In this document: positions 37,118-50,236 of the stretch, one piece after another
How the letters are laid out: every line of letters starts with the position of its first letter
Numbering within the stretch: position 1 is the first letter of the stretch
Notes under the pieces: generated by a model
The model's input: only the letters and a program-made list of their open reading frames with translations
What the model was told of the DNA's origin: nothing
The model's database searches: none
Assembly (NCBI GenBank): GCA_028023455.1
Contig: JAQFVV010006216.1
Coordinates: 4,542,877-4,606,876, forward strand
DNA from: Epiperipatus broadwayi
Lineage: Eukaryota > Onychophora > Udeonychophora > Euonychophora > Peripatidae
Direction: 5' to 3'
DNA length: 64,000 nucleotides
Program-made: the position numbers and the translations under genes

Positions 37118-39290
37118 ATGCTTTTAGATAGATAAATATATAAATACAATTTAAATGATTACGAAAATAGATAAACCCCTAAAGCTATTTACAATAAGAT
37201 ACTTTATAAAGGATGGAAGTGGTCTGAGCTTTTTTTGACCCTGTGGAAATGTTATACTTTGTGTGATTTGATATATATATATATATATCAGATTAGAGAT
37301 CTTCGGTTATACAGGCATATACTTTTACTGATGACTTTAAAACCTTTTTATTGATAGCAAATATAATAATAAAAACTATGCATATATTTGCACTATGAAA
37401 TATTTCACTAATTTTATATTTTTCAACATGTCAAATAAGGTTGCATTAGTTCAGATACTATATAGTACGCAACATGAGGTACCGTATCTATTTCCTTTTA
37501 GCCATAGATAAATTCCTATACATGTATATACGTGCAGCACAATTAAACACTTACTATTTTAAATATAAAGTTATTTAAGGACTTGCTTACAGGGAATCAA
37601 TAATAGATCCCTTCTTACATGCATCGTGAGGTGTAGCAGTGACAAAAAAAAAATAACTTAAAAAAAAGATATACGGTTAAATACATTTTTTAGATATTCA
37701 ACATGAGATATCGTATTTACCAAATATTATAAGCGTATGTACGCATATATACCCATGTATATTTGTATATGACGAATTTCAGGAGTAACAAAAAGAAAAA
37801 TGAATAGCAACAAGAAAAAAAAAATCTCATTGCAACCTTTGTTGAAAATACTAGAATTTGAAATAGAAAAATTGATTCAAAAGTTTTAATTAAAAGCTTT
37901 AACATTTATGCCCGTAATAACCGTAAATTCAATATACATATGCAAGAGACAACTCTCTCCTTTTTTTTAAATGATTAATAATAATAATAAAGAAATAATA
38001 ATATATTTAGTCGGAAATATCAAAGTTAATTATCTCAATATTAATAAAACATCTTAAAATAAACTTATGTCTGCGTCTTCATTCTTCTCCTCTGGGCTCT
38101 GTGTGGGCTTCAAGTCAACTGGCTGTGTAGTGAGGATTTCATCTATTTAGCAAAGTGGCATTTGTCATCATCGTGGGCGGCTGGAACTGGCGTGGTCACA
38201 TCTTGACGGCTTGGGACATAGAAAGGGTGGTGCACTGGCTGGTTGTCTACCCCATGGTCATTTTACTGGACTCACTGGAAGATTGCTTCATATTTTCCTC
38301 TGTTTGTATATGATAATAAATTTTATCAAATGTTCATTTTATATCTTGACTAGTTTATTAAATTCTTAAGAAATCAAGAGTTCTTAAAAGAACTATATAA
38401 TGGATTTGTTAGAAAATGTCAGCAGCGGTCTAGTACATAAATTTATCTCTAAGTTGCTAGATGATTGAAAATCTCTGGAGCCAAAGTACTGAACGACTCG
38501 AATGCCTAAAGAAATAATGAATCCCACAGCACTAACTAAAACCATCCCACTAGCCCTCTGAGAAGTATGAATCAGCCAATCCTTTCAATTTATCTTATCA
38601 TTTTGATTATAACATTTCTTTCAATTTTTCTGATTAAATTCTACATTTTAAGTTTGATATCATGGTTTCCATCTTGAATAACCCAGACCACTTGCTTACA
38701 AAATCAATTCAAAAGAATTTTTAAAAAGATAACAGATTAATTATCACATTATCAAACATTTTGCTTTTGATCAGATTTTTGCAAAAGCAATTAACATTCT
38801 TAGTTTATAGAATAAAATTAGTTTTTAAAAAAGTAATTAAAAAAAATATATAATAAAAAAAAATATATACAAGTATGTTGGAACAATTGCTTTAATTATT
38901 TACTTTACTAATATGTTCCAACATTTGATCCATTTGTTTAATAAATTTGCTTTTCTCTATTTGAATTTTTCAGAAAAAAGCAAAATACATAAAATAACAT
39001 ATTATAAAATATACAAAAATGAAAAATAAAAAAAATACATGAGTTTATTATACGTGTACAATATTTGTGTGACCATTAAATGTTTGCTTTCTAATTGCTC
39101 AGATCCAACTTCCATTATTAATATAGCGCATTTACATATTTGTTGTCTAATATGTACAAATCTATATATGTATCTGCTGTAATATTCTTTACAGCAGATT
39201 TTGTGCAAGGCCATTTGATAATGCCTGGCACAATATATTAATAGCTTTTGGGAACAGTTGCACTGCACATGCACTCGTGCTTGATTACAT
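36397..39290. mobile_element. Long repeat, copy 2, with terminal inverted repeats
   Basis: Left end 36397-36463 and right end 39224-39290 are imperfect inverted repeats of about 66 bp (shared core GCAACTGTTCCCAAAA, then CTATTAATATATTG). Between them lies the 2.7-kb sequence shared with copy 1. TTAGTAGATTATCA occurs at 36388-36401 and 39321-39334, which could be a 14-bp duplication if the right end is placed 30 bp further out; that is unusually long for a DNA transposon. No transposase is recognisable. Confidence 0.72.
38880..38977. repeat. Insertion of about 98 bp unique to copy 2
   Basis: Relative to copy 1 (about 35742-35758) this copy carries an extra block that starts GTTGGAACA and contains a TGTTCCAAC partner, giving a small hairpin. 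Confidence 0.5.
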
Positions 39291-39339
39291 ATATTTCCCA
39301 AAAGTAAAAAATTATTTGACTTAGTAGATTATCATAAAA

Positions 39340-41325
39340 TTGAATTTTTTGGAATAGATTTACATATTAGTGATGAAGGTGATACAAAAAATTAATCTTA
39401 CAATAAAAAACATGATAATGATTATTCCTTATTTCTGTCAGAGCTCTGACTTATGTCAAAAATGTATTGTCATTAGCATATGTGTATGCATCTTTTTTTA
39501 AAAAAAGCTATTTTAGCCTTGCCCACTAATCCATGTTTGTCCTGTTCATTTCACATTATCAAACATGCATTCAAAGGATTTACATTTGTATTGCATGAGA
39601 TGAATTAATATGCAATAGAACACAATTATTTTATCTGTACACCATATGTATAGATTTATAGAGACCAAATGTTTATATAAACCTTCAACACTAGCTTAAT
39701 TAATTTTAAATATTCTTGAACAATTTAATCTACCAAGTGTGATAATAAATTACATAATAAAAAATTTTCTACATTAAACAAAAATTTTCAAATAATTTAG
39801 CACAATATCTCAAAATTTCAAAGGACTTTTACATTACACAGATTTTATTATTATCTCCAACTATTTCCAGTTTGCATTTATCATTTTAGAAAATTCAGGA
39901 TTTTCTTTAAGAATTAATATTCCATTTCAGTAGAAACCACTATATTACCTAGCTCTAGAATATTTTGATGATGTTATGATTATTATAAAAGGCTTTGCAA
40001 ATTTATATTTGTAAAATAAATTATTAAAAAAATTTATTTAATGTTTGGCCACTTCAGGCCCTGCAATAAATTTTCCAATTAACATTTAATAACAGGCAAG
40101 TATCTTTTCTCAATATTTTTTATCTACAAATTTATTTAGTGTTCTAATATAGAACTCTTTTACAAAGCTAAGTTCCATGAACAATAATAAAACCAATATA
40201 TATATATATTGAAAATCACTTTTGTTTTAAATTATTCAATCCACAGAAATTTTTTACCTGATTATAAAAATAAAATTATAATCATAATAGTTAAATAAAT
40301 ACTAGTATTTCACCTACTATGATGCAAATCATATACTCATAAAGATAAGTAAAGCTAGAATAGTCTTTTTCTATGGCAGTGATGTTTAAATCTTTTATAT
40401 ATTATATTGATGTTGTACTCCTTCGTGAGACTATGCTAGGACTATCAATCTAATATCAGAATTTTGGATAACTTAATCCAGCCATTATCTGAGATACCAA
40501 GTCATCTGTTATCATTATTTAGATTCTCTTGATGAGTTTTTCATAAAAAATGTAAATGGAATAACAATATCGTTTAATATTTGCTTGCAGTGCAAATTTA
40601 AAAAAGAAAGTCAATCTAAAAATCTTGTAAACATGATGGATTTATTCTATTTGAACATTCTCTTATAAATATTAGAATTAAATTGTTTATGAATGCTTTC
40701 CTATACTAATTTTCCTTAATGACTTGGGTCTAATTGTTTGACAAGACATGGAAGTTCTGCAGCAAATAATATGTAAATGAATTCATTCATTTTAAACAAA
40801 ATTTTAAACAGATTTCAATGTTACCCATAAAAGAAGAATAAGAAGTACATTATTTCTATTGTCCTTCATTTAATCAGCATAGCTTTAATTTTTTTGGCAG
40901 GCTACATACATTACCATCTTGGTCAATTTCTATAAGCAATGATAGAGGTGCTTTCTATAGATTACAAATATGCATCCTATGTGATCAGAATCAGCTGGGT
41001 TCCAAGGATTATTTACTCAACAGCAACATTTTTAATATAATTGAAATAAAACATTACATTAGTGTAATATATCAATTATTAATCTTCTACTTTTTATACT
41101 GTTTTTGATATCAAAGTTTTAAAATTAACATATCAAACTTAAAAATGAAATGCTATCTCATCATCAATTTATATTAATCATATGTCCCTGAAACTAAGAC
41201 TTCATATTTATTAATCAAATTTACCAACCAATATATGTATCAATCTGTATAAATTATTTCTTAAGCATATTTTCCCTAGATATGTTATTTGTTTCATCTT
41301 GAATATATATATTAAAAAGATAGAC
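39340..41325. other. AT-rich intergenic sequence, no gene seen
   Basis: No open frame with protein-like composition, no long repeats and no tRNA-like boxes are visible. Confidence 0.5.
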
Positions 41326-41329
41326 CACT

Positions 41330-42045
41330 GTTTTTTCCTAAAAAAAAGTGTTGCATTGTATTATGGCTAGAGAAATTTTCAGTTAATCTCAAAATATTAT
41401 AAACGTTAAAAACTAGAAGTATTTTATATTATATATTTTTATTATTTGAATCAGTGATAGCAATGTTTAAATTGAAAAATCTCTCACATCTCAATTAGTG
41501 ATATCAAGCAATTTAAAATATCTTGAAATAAATTTTGTGGTTAATTAAATATTCAATCTTTATAGCACAATAGTTTCAGATATGTCTCTGTAAAAGAAAA
41601 TGAGATAAAGAGAGAAGTTGGGTCATTCTTTTCTCATAAAAATTGTTGTGTGCTATAGATAGAGAGAATTCGATTTCCTATTATAACAGTTGCATGAGTC
41701 TTAATCTCAAAGAATTATATATATTAAACATTGGAAATATTCTATATTATATATTTTTATTATTTGAATTAGTGTTGACTATGTTTAAACTGAAAAAAAC
41801 TTAGGCATGTCAATTAGTGAAATCAATTAACTTCAAATGATTTTGAAATAAGTTTTATGATTGATTAAATATTTATTATTCTTAGCCAACTATTTAGATA
41901 TATATCCTCTATAAAAAAAGAAGTGATACAAGGAAACATCACTTTTCTTGAAACATTGTTATTTTGGGCTATGAGTAAAGGGCATTTCACTTTGGTATTA
42001 TAACACTAGTAAGAGTCTTAATCTCAAAGTATTATATATATATAT
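41330..42045 (+). repeat. Satellite-like tandem array, period about 317 bp
   Basis: About two and a third diverged units, marked by AATCTCAAARWATTAT at 41388, 41704 and 42022 and by TTTTTATTATTTGAAT after each. A further dispersed unit is at 54240-54560. The array ends in (TA)n where the next repeat family starts. Confidence 0.82.
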
Positions 42046-42053
42046 ATATATAA

Positions 42054-43965
42054 TGTAATGGGCACATACACTGTTACATTAATTTTTTTCTAAAAATTAG
42101 ACATGAAAAATAAAAGTTCGCATATGAAAACTTCTTTTTTAAAAATTAAAAATTGAAAATGAAAAATCATCTAAACTCTAATATAAAATCACACAGATGA
42201 AAAATTATTAAAAGAAAACTTTATTAAAAAAAAAAAGTATTTTAAAACCAAATTTTCAGTAAAGATTTAAAGATAAAAATATATCTTTAAGTTTGTACAA
42301 TAAATTAATTAATGCTATTGTAAAATGGAAATGATTATTTTAATTAGTTAAAAGTAAGCTAGCCCTTGGGCATTTCAAAATGTATAAGCAAAGGTCAGAT
42401 AGGAGAGAAAAACAATAGAAACTAATAGCCAATAAAAGAAATCCCTCAGGAAATGGATCTCAATGAAAAGATCATCATCGTCATGATGTAATGTCCACTG
42501 GATCCAAAAGTTTACAATAAAAGAAAAAGTTTGGAAATAAAAAAAATTAATTAGAGAAGATAGAGATGTGAAAGCAAAGGCATGCTAGAATTGAAGGAGA
42601 AGGGATTGGAAAGATGCACTCTTCGATCCGTTGTTTTGCTATAAAAAAAGAGAAAGAGAAATGACCAATTGTTTTCCTATATTGTAGACCACAGGACATC
42701 AGGGCCCAGAAAAATACCATCTACCATAAAGGACCAGTGGCTAACTGGATACGAATCTCTTCAGGACGGCATGGGAATTCATGTTCAAAATTACAAGCAA
42801 CTACAAAATATGGACCTTTTAAAACTATAATAACTTTAGAAAATTCATGAACATTAAATATAAAACTTTCCCAATATTTAAATTATAGCAATAGTATTGC
42901 CTATCTGACCAAACTAAATTATTTATTAATTATTTTTATTGAATGTATTATTTATTTGTTAAATCATTTCCATTAATTTATTTTCCATTCTTTTAAGTTT
43001 TTGTTATGTTTTTTTTTTTGTTAAACAAGTTTAACAAAAAAAATGTTAAATGTAAGTCGGGCGTGAATGGCTGCATAGATTTGTAAAGTTATATTAGTTT
43101 AATTAAGGGAGGGTAAATCTTAGGTTATTTGTTTTGTAGTTAAATTGGGTCAATGGATTGGATATATTGGTTAATTAGTAAATGTAGTATGAGGTCTATT
43201 GTGTGCAGGATCGCATTATATGCTGCACCCCCCCCTTTTTACCTATGGAATGGAATAGTAAGACAGAAAACACAGTCCCTTTCTATGGAGTTTTTTTATT
43301 GCTCTTCTCATCAGACAGATGTAGTATTCCTGTCTGGACAAGAGTCAATGTCTTCTATAACAATGCTGTTCAGATGTACATTCCTTACAGTATTGTATTG
43401 GTGCTGTTGTATTTATGCTGCATTGAATACATCGATATATCAGATAGATTGGCGTTGGTTTGACCGCAAACTTTTGGCCTAAGATTAATCAGGGATAGAA
43501 TATTTTCTTTTTAAATGCAATCTATGTAGTCTATTTATACTCAACACTCTAATAAAATATTAAACTCATCTGTGCGAACTTATAAAAGTTAAAACGTAAA
43601 TTAAATTCTAAAATCCAAGTTAAAATATAAGTTAAATTTTAAAGTAAAAGTGATACTAAAATGATTCAAAATCTCATATATGTTTAAATAAATGTTTGTG
43701 TGTGTTATTACTGGCAGTGGCTTCTTTTATTTTTGTTGATATTGAAAAAATATTTTAAGAATTTATATTTTGTAAATCTCTGCCTCTCACTGAGCCAGTG
43801 GTATTGGGCTGATGGTCGGAATAAAAACATGTAAAAAAAATAAGATCTTAGCAGTGCGTATCTGCCTACTACTATAAATTTTCTAGGTTCAAATGGCCTA
43901 GTGGTGCACTGTACTTCAGATATGGTAAGACTCTTTTTGATCTTCAATATCTGACCATTATAATT
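42054..43965 (+). repeat. 1.9-kb repeat, unit 1
   Basis: It starts TGTAATGGGCACATACACTG and ends TGACCATTATAAT. The reverse complement of the end (TATAATGGTCAGATA) resembles the start (TGTAATGGGCACATA), a possible short terminal inverted repeat. Unit 2 lies 2.6 kb downstream in direct orientation. Two overlapping frames (43153-43482, 43203-43463) are open in both units but carry no domain. Confidence 0.8.
43843..43900 (+). other. tRNA-like module in the 1.9-kb repeat, unit 1
   Basis: CTTAGCAGTGCG (A-box-like) and GGTTCAAATGG (B-box-like) lie about 36 bases apart, which is close to tRNA spacing. Unit 2 has the same arrangement at 46448-46500. It suggests a tRNA-derived internal pol III promoter, now diverged. 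Confidence 0.4.
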
Positions 43966-44659
43966 GGCCACCCAACATGAGCCGATGTTTAATAAACCAC
44001 GAGTACCCTGAGTAAATTTTTTTTAATGAAATGATTTTATCTGCCGTATACTATTAAATTTTGTAAAAGCACTGCGAGTCAGAAATAGCATATATATTAA
44101 AAACGAGTAAGAAAATATGTTAATAATTTTAAATTATATTTTTTTAAAAAAAGAAAGTCAAAAGGTTGCAATTAATGTTTTTTGTTGTTGTTATTAATAT
44201 ATATTACGCTTTAATGTGTATAGGCGTGCACAGCCATGTAAGTTTATGATTGTAAATATGGTACCTTGCAATGAGTGCCTTTGGGAATTTACTTCACTGT
44301 AACCCTATTTAAGCATCATAAATAGGTTGGTGGTATATATAATTATGCTGCAAATATACACATATAAACCTATTATCTCTTAAAACATATTTACTTCAAT
44401 GCAACCTCCTTAAATAAATAATTTGCTTGTCATGCTGTGTGTCTAAAAATGTTATATAGAGAAAATAGAATTCTTGGAGGGAGGAGGCATAAACATAGAT
44501 GGTTCATAGGAAAGCGATAGTCAACTTTTTTTTTATATAGTCTCTTTTTGTAAAGTTACTAACTGAATGTCTGTAAATTTTCATCAATCATGTACCATAA
44601 TTACTAACCCTAAGTAAAATATTTTTTGTTGTTTATTTTTTTAAGCAAGTTTACTGATA
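43966..44659. other. Spacer between the two 1.9-kb repeat units
   Basis: A unique stretch of about 690 bp without a gene. It includes GGCGTGCACAGCCATG and a run of AT-rich DNA. Confidence 0.5.
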
Positions 44660-46568
44660 TGTAATGGGCACATACACCGTTACATTATTTTTTTTCGAAA
44701 AATTAGTCATGAAAAATAAAAGTTCGCATATAAAAACTTCTTTTTTAAAAATTAAAAATTGAAAGTCAAAAATCATCTAAACTCTAATATAAAATCGCAC
44801 AGATGAAAAATTATTAAAAGAAAACTTATTAAAAAAAATAGTATTTTAAAACTAAATTTTCAGTAAACATTTAAAGATAAAAATATATCTTTAAGTTTGT
44901 ACAATAAATTAATTAATGCTATTGTAAAATGGAAATGATTATTTTAATTAGTTAAAAGTAAGCTAGCCCTTGGGCATTTCAAAATGTATAAGCAAATGTC
45001 AGATAGGAGAGAAAAAACAATAGAAACTAATAGCCAATAAAAGAGATCCCTCAGGAAATGGACCTCCATGAAAAGATCATCACCATCATGACATAATGTC
45101 CACTGGATCCAAAAGATTACAATAAAAGGAAAAGTTTGGAAATAAAAAAAATTAATTAGAGAAGATAGAGATGTGAAAGCAGAGGCATGCTAGAGTTGAA
45201 GAAAAAGGGATTGGAAAGACGCACTCTTCAATCCCTTCAGTTTTGCTATAAAAAAAGAAAGAAAGAAATGACCAATTGTTTTCCTATATTGTGGACCACA
45301 GGACATCAGGGCCCAGAAAAATACCATCTACCATAAAGGATCAGTGGCTAACTGGATACCAATCTCTTCAGGATGGCATGGGAATTCAAGTTCAAAATTA
45401 CAAGCAACTACAAAATATGAACCTTTTAAAACCGTAATAACTTTAGAAAATTCATGAACATTAAATATAAAACTTTCCCAATATTTAAATTATAGCAATA
45501 GTATTGCCTATCTGACCAAACTAAATTATTTACTAATTATTTTTATTGAATGTATTATTGTTTGTTAAATCATTTCCATTAATTTATTTTCCATTCTTTT
45601 AAGTTTTTGTTATGGTTTTTTTTTTGTTAAACAACTTTAAACAAAAAAAGTTAAATGTAAGTCGGGCGTGAATGGCTGCGTAGATTTATAAAGTTATATT
45701 AGTTTAATTAAGGGAGGGTAAATCTTAAGTTATTTGTTTTGTAGTTAAATTGGGTCAATGGATTGGATATATTGGTGTAATTAGTAAATGTAGTATGAGG
45801 TCCACTATGTGTAGGATCACATTATATGCTACACAGCCCCCTTTTGCCTATGGGATGGGATAGTAAGATGGAAAATGCAGTCCCTTCCTATGGAGTTTTT
45901 TTATTGCTATTCTCATCAGACAGATGTAGTATTCCTGTCTGGACAAGAGTCAATGTCTTCTATAACTATGCTGTTCAGATGTACATTCCTTACAGTATGG
46001 TATTGGTGCTGTCGTATTTATGCTGCATTAAATACATCGATATATCAGATAGATTGGCATTGGTTTGACTGCAAACTTTTGGCCTAAGGTTAAATCAGGG
46101 ATAGAATATTTTCTTTTCAAATGCAATCTATGTAGTCTATTTATACTCGACACTCTAATAAAATATTAAACTCATCTGTGTGAACTTATAAAAGTTAAAA
46201 CGTAAATTAAATTCTAAAATCCAAGTTAAAATATAAGTTAAATTTTAAAGTAAACGTGATACTAAAATGATTCAAAATCTCATATATGTTTAAATAAATG
46301 TTTGTGTGTGTTATTACTGGCAGTGGCTTCTTTTATTTTTGTTAATATTGAAAAAATATTTTAAGAATTTATATTTTGTAAATCTCTGTGTCTCACTGAG
46401 CTAGTGGCATTGGGCTGATGGTTGGAATAAAAACATGTAAAAAAAAAGATCTTAGCAGCACATATCTGCCTACTACTATAAATTTTCTAGGTTCAAATGG
46501 CTTAGTGTCACCCTGTAGTGCAGATACAGTAAGACTCTTTTTGATCTTCAATATCCGACCATTATAAT
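44660..46568 (+). repeat. 1.9-kb repeat, unit 2
   Basis: A direct copy of 42054-43965, judged by eye to be roughly 90-95% identical, with small indels. It ends in (TA)n. The GGCATTTCAAAATGTATAAG and CATCAGGGCCCAGAAAAATA segments are shared exactly. Confidence 0.8.
46448..46500 (+). other. tRNA-like module in the 1.9-kb repeat, unit 2
   Basis: This matches the module in unit 1: A-box-like CTTAGCAGCAC and B-box-like GGTTCAAATGG with the same spacing. Confidence 0.4.
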
Positions 46569-46596
46569 ATATATATATATAATTTAAATACAGGCT

Positions 46597-46888
46597 ACTT
46601 ATATACCTGGACTTTAGTTGTAATTATAAGGGACTCATTCGAGCTCTCTTCAGTTATCCAATCCATCTCATATAACTGATACATATGACCACACATGTGA
46701 AAAAGATAATTGATTTCCAATATACATATTTCATGATCTAGACCAACTGATGTGTACTGGTTCAGCATAAAATACATATATTGGAGATAATTTATCTCTT
46801 TAACTTGTGTGCAGTCATGTGTATTACTTGTAAGAAATAGATTGGATAGATGAAGGAGCTGGAAAGTTTGGGTTCAAATTCCCAATAA
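46597..46888. repeat. Imperfect hairpin element A, about 290 bp
   Basis: The two halves are diverged inverted copies meeting near 46745: ATGACCACACATGTG and CCAATATACATATTTCATG on the left pair with matching inverted sequence on the right. It ends with GGGTTCAAATTCCC, which is B-box-like. (TA)n lies on both sides. Confidence 0.7.
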
Positions 46889-46964
46889 TTATATATATAT
46901 ATATTGAGACTGTTATGTGTCTCATGGCAGACAACATACTAGTGTGTGTTCATGTATATATATA

Positions 46965-47610
46965 TAGTTAAAGTATAGAGGATTTGAACACAGACTTTCA
47001 AACACTCTTCAACTATCCACATTATTTGATACACATGACCACACACATGTAGAAAAGATAAATAATCACCAATATATGTATTTCATGCTACACCAACACT
47101 CATGAGTTGGTCCAAATTTTCGTCTACACACATATATATATAATCAGTGCTCAGTTTATATTAAGATGGAAAATCTTCATACTTTAATGGACAGGCTTCA
47201 ATCTATTCCAACCTCCAACTCTTCAGCTATTCATATCATTGAAAATCTGATGATGGAATGCCCAAATCCCAACTAATGCTAATATTATTGCCTTTTGGGC
47301 TTTTCACCATCAGATTTTCAGTCGTATGGATGGCTGAAGATTTGGAGGTCAAAATAGATTGAAGCATGACCATTAAAGTATGAAGATTTGCTATATTAAT
47401 ATAAACTGAGCACTGATTATATATGTGTGTGAGAGATGATAATCTGGACCAACTGATGAGTGCTAATTCAGCATGAAATATGTATGTTGATGATTATTTA
47501 TTCTTTCTACATGTATGTGGTTAGGTGTATCAATTGTATGAAATAGTGTGGATAGTTGAAGGGTGCTTGAAAGTCTGTGTTCAAATCCCCTATATTTACA
47601 ATCAAGGTCC
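46965..47610. repeat. Hairpin element B, split by another palindrome
   Basis: The outer halves (46975-47120 and 47440-47600) are the same family as element A (TTGAACACAGACTTTCAA, ATGACCACACACATGTAGAA and inverted partners). The centre is occupied by a second, unrelated palindrome (47131-47430). Nested insertion into the loop is the simplest reading. Confidence 0.75.
47131..47430. repeat. Palindrome of about 300 bp inside hairpin element B
   Basis: ATAATCAGTGCTCAGTTTAT on the left and its inverse on the right frame a nearly continuous stem that includes AAAATCTGATGATGG. The halves meet near 47285. Confidence 0.8.
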
Positions 47611-47619
47611 AGGTATATG

Positions 47620-49162
47620 AAGAATGCCTGTATTTTAAATCTTATATAGTTGAAAGGAAAAGTAGAAATAAAAGCAGTCAAAAAAATTTTGTAGATATTT
47701 TTTGTATTACACTAGAATAACAGTTAAGAATTAAATAATTTTGACTTTAAAAAAATTGTTATAAATTAAACATTTTAAAAATGTCTAATTAATATTTTAT
47801 TAATTCTGATTTCAAAATTAAAACAAGCATGTTTTTATATTATAATAGATATACTGGTAATTATAAATTTTCACTATCTGATTTGATTAGATTAAATTCT
47901 TTTTTAATTAAAGCTTGTCAGTATATTTTGATAAAGGTCCAATTGTTGTTTTTGAAAGGAATAAGTTAAATTGAAAAGAGTCATTACCTTTTTTCAATAA
48001 AGATAAGAAAGGCTTGCTTTTAATTAACTGTGTTTTTTTTTTTACCCAAGACCAGAAAAAGATTGTAAAAAAGATTAGGGAAGCTGTAGAGTCTTAAAAT
48101 TTTTTACAGATTATGACAAGGTTTCTACTATCATGAAATTATAACTGAAGGCAAGAGAGTGCTTGTCCAGCTGCTTCTATTGATTCACTGTGATAGTTTG
48201 GATTTACATGGCAGTAAAGGGCCTGTTTTTCTGGGTTCTCCATAGCACATTTGTGTACTAGCTGGTATGCCTAAAGTCTGTCAAATTCTAGTCTAATGGA
48301 GCTGACTGTATGTATGTTAACCGATACTAAGTTATACCTTTCTCAAAAATGACAAGCCAATATATGGTTTTAGAAGAGACCAGATTACCAAGAGAGTCCA
48401 TAAGATTGCTGAAGAATTAGTTTTTATATACTGTTTTATCTATATGCAGAGAAAAACAGATTAAATTATTTTGTCATATGTATAAAGTACAGGTACTAAA
48501 TTATTTTGAATAATTTCTTTAGTGAAAAGGATAGTTGTAATTCCTTTAAATTAAAATTTTTTTAAGGTGAATAAACAAAAAGTATGATGCACTTCCTGAA
48601 TATTTTATTTAAAAAAGCTTCAAAAATCTTTATAGATTAGGGAATAAAAGAACTTGCTGGAGTATGTTTAAAGATGTTTATAATTAATCAAGAGTAACCT
48701 GCTAAAAAAGTAAAAGAAAACTTTTATAAACTGTCAAAGAAATAATATTTTGTTTTAAAAAAAGTAAAAAGAAAAACTTCTATTACTATTGGAAATAATG
48801 AATTAATAAACTTTGATTCATATTATCTACATTTTTATATACAATCATACATATGTATTTATCTATTATTTAAAACAAATTAAATGTTTTTATAAGTCTA
48901 TGACAATTTGAACATGTTAATTTAAATTATTATACAGTATATCTGAGTGCTTATACATATGTATATATATATATTTGTGGATGGGTGTAAATTTTATATA
49001 TTTTTCAACATGGAATTAATTGTGAAAATATAATATTTTCAATAAGTTTATTATTTTGACAAATTGAAATATCATATGATATGTAAATGTCAGTCTGTGC
49101 ACACATTTCCATATGCACACACATATATGCTAAGTCAGTCATTAATTATGTATTATAAAAAA
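47620..49162. other. AT-rich intergenic sequence, no gene seen
   Basis: No gene. At 48893-48965 there is a segment (CTATGACAATTTGAACATG and following) repeated directly at 50252-50325 on the far side of the next transposon. Confidence 0.5.
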
Positions 49163-49170
49163 TGAATTTC

Positions 49171-50236
49171 GGTAATAGTATCAACGACCATACCGTTCGA
49201 TTGATGGCACTCTTACTAATGAAAAACAATGAAATATAATGTTACATGGCCATGACCTTTCAAGAACTAATTGACCTTTTCTTGTTTTTTTTAATAACAT
49301 TAAAAAAGTAAATGTCTTAATAATGACAAATACAGCATCATTTTGACAAAATGAAATGTATTCTTTTTAAACAACAACAGTAATAAGAACTAATTGACAT
49401 TTTTACGGTTTTTTTTGTTAAATAATGTTAAAAAAGTAAATGTCTTTTTATTTTTTAAGATCAACAAATACAGTGGCATTTGTAAAAAAGTAAATGTATT
49501 CTTTTTTAATAATGACCAATAACAAAATATTCATTTACGACATTTTTAATATTTTATTAAATATATGTTATTCTTCTAATACTTGAAACATCAAAACAAC
49601 AAAAAACATTAAAATGTCAGTGTGTAGCATTGAAATAGGCATGGGGGAATCCTGATATCTTTGACAATTCAAAGAATCATCCAAAAGATGCATTACTTGA
49701 TGAATAAACTAATCAGATTGAACGACAAGAAAAAAAACTTTATTTACGATCTTTTTTACATTAAATTTAATATATGTACGTTATTCTTTTAATAGTAAAT
49801 TAAACATTTAAACAAAATTAAAATACAAAAGCAAATCAATACATTAACAAACTAATATCTCGTGAAGATATCACAACTGCTGTGACTGTTTAAGAAGTCA
49901 TGCTTATAACAAAACTTTCCCTATTTTTAAACCATTACAAAGTCTTCACAACCATTGAGACAGTTTGAAAAATTTTTGGACATCATAGTACATCATTTAA
50001 AAGTAATATAATACTTTATTAAATGACACTTCAAATGTTATGTTGACTTCAAATCTACACACCCTCAAATTATATGATAGCGCAGACTCAGACTGCTTGA
50101 AAGTAGTGTGAATTGCGAGATAATTAGCATCACACACCACAAGGCATTACAGGCTGCCTCAAAAATGGTATATTTAACTGTTTTTGAGTAGCACCAGTAC
50201 CATCAAGTGACTGGTATGGTCATTGATACTATTACC
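49171..50236. mobile_element. 1,066-bp inverted-repeat transposon with perfect 8-bp duplication
   Basis: The left end GGTAATAGTATCAACGACCA and the reverse complement of the right end GGTAATAGTATCAATGACCA differ at one base. The similarity continues for about 45 bp through a TTGATGG segment. TGAATTTC flanks it exactly on both sides (49163-49170, 50237-50244). Inside are diverged repeats with CTAATTGACNTTTT and AAAAAGTAAATGTCTT, and no coding frame. It is a non-autonomous DNA element. The GGTA start and the 8-bp duplication match the two foldback elements. Confidence 0.9.

Noticed and set aside
43153-43482. Two overlapping + frames in the 1.9-kb repeat, open in both units
   Set aside because: Two different frames are open over the same bases, neither has a motif, and the copies are too similar for openness to mean selection.
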